Assembly (NCBI RefSeq): GCF_964340395.1
Contig: NC_135550.1
Location: forward strand, 26,104,176-26,168,175
Length of the DNA: 64,000 bases
DNA from: Glandiceps talaboti
Taxonomy: Eukaryota > Hemichordata > Enteropneusta > Spengelidae
Direction of reading: 5' to 3'
The position numbers were made by a program, and so were the translations under genes. Numbering within the stretch: the first letter of the stretch is position 1; the number at the start of each line of letters is the position of its first letter. Positions 40,581 through 64,000 of the stretch are shown here, one piece after another. The notes under the pieces are model-generated. The model saw only the letters and a list, made by a program, of their open reading frames with translations, ran no database searches and had not been told where the DNA came from.

Positions 40581-64000
<23,420 letters not shown>

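Overview
The window is genomic DNA from an invertebrate animal. It is AT-rich, its genes are split by GT-AG introns, and microsatellites are very dense. The protein families (TRAPPC6, pinin, actin maturation protease, polycystin/REJ) are all bilaterian. I cannot place the species; a marine deuterostome or lophotrochozoan would fit, but that is inference. Exon boundaries below were joined by eye from splice signals, reading phase and remembered vertebrate homologues, so each needs transcript support.

Layout. (1) 98-272 holds a possible last exon of an unidentified gene, followed by gene-poor DNA to 5.3 kb. (2) 5341-8192 (minus) is a complete five-exon TRAPPC6 gene. It sits head to head with (3) pinin, 8454-24974 (plus, nine coding exons), with only 261 bp between the start codons. 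(4) Pinin intron 8 is 11.1 kb. It contains an antisense, apparently intronless class A GPCR (17114-18124), an antisense LINE with long open ORF1 and ORF2 bounded by a 14-bp target-site duplication (19756-24158), foldback repeats and a short coding-like fragment. (5) 24975-29347 is mostly unassigned. (6) 29348-32649 (minus) is a six-exon ACTMAP (C19orf54-like) actin maturation protease gene. (7) 33712-36938 (minus) is a four-exon gene ending in an ATF4/5-like bZIP basic region. (8) 37268-40153 is a 2.9-kb DNA element with 440-500 bp terminal inverted repeats that contain a minisatellite. (9) 40.17-40.70 kb is AT microsatellite enclosing a perfect 73-bp-arm palindrome. (10) 43329 to the window end (plus) is a polycystin-1 family gene of PKDREJ type. 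It encodes a signal peptide, Ser-Gly and Thr/Ser-rich stretches, a REJ/GAIN region, GPS, PLAT, transmembrane segments and the start of the polycystin (TOP) domain; 25 exons are visible and the gene runs off the end.

The neighbours do not form a pathway. Their functions are vesicle tethering (TRAPPC6), splicing and exon-junction work (pinin), actin N-terminal processing (ACTMAP), transcription (bZIP) and cell-surface signalling or fertilisation (polycystin/REJ). What stands out is structure: the TRAPPC6/pinin divergent pair, which I recall is also adjacent in human; several perfect inverted repeats seated in microsatellites or introns; a LINE whose ORF1 and ORF2 share a frame and are separated by one TAG; and a cluster of full CRE palindromes across the polycystin gene.
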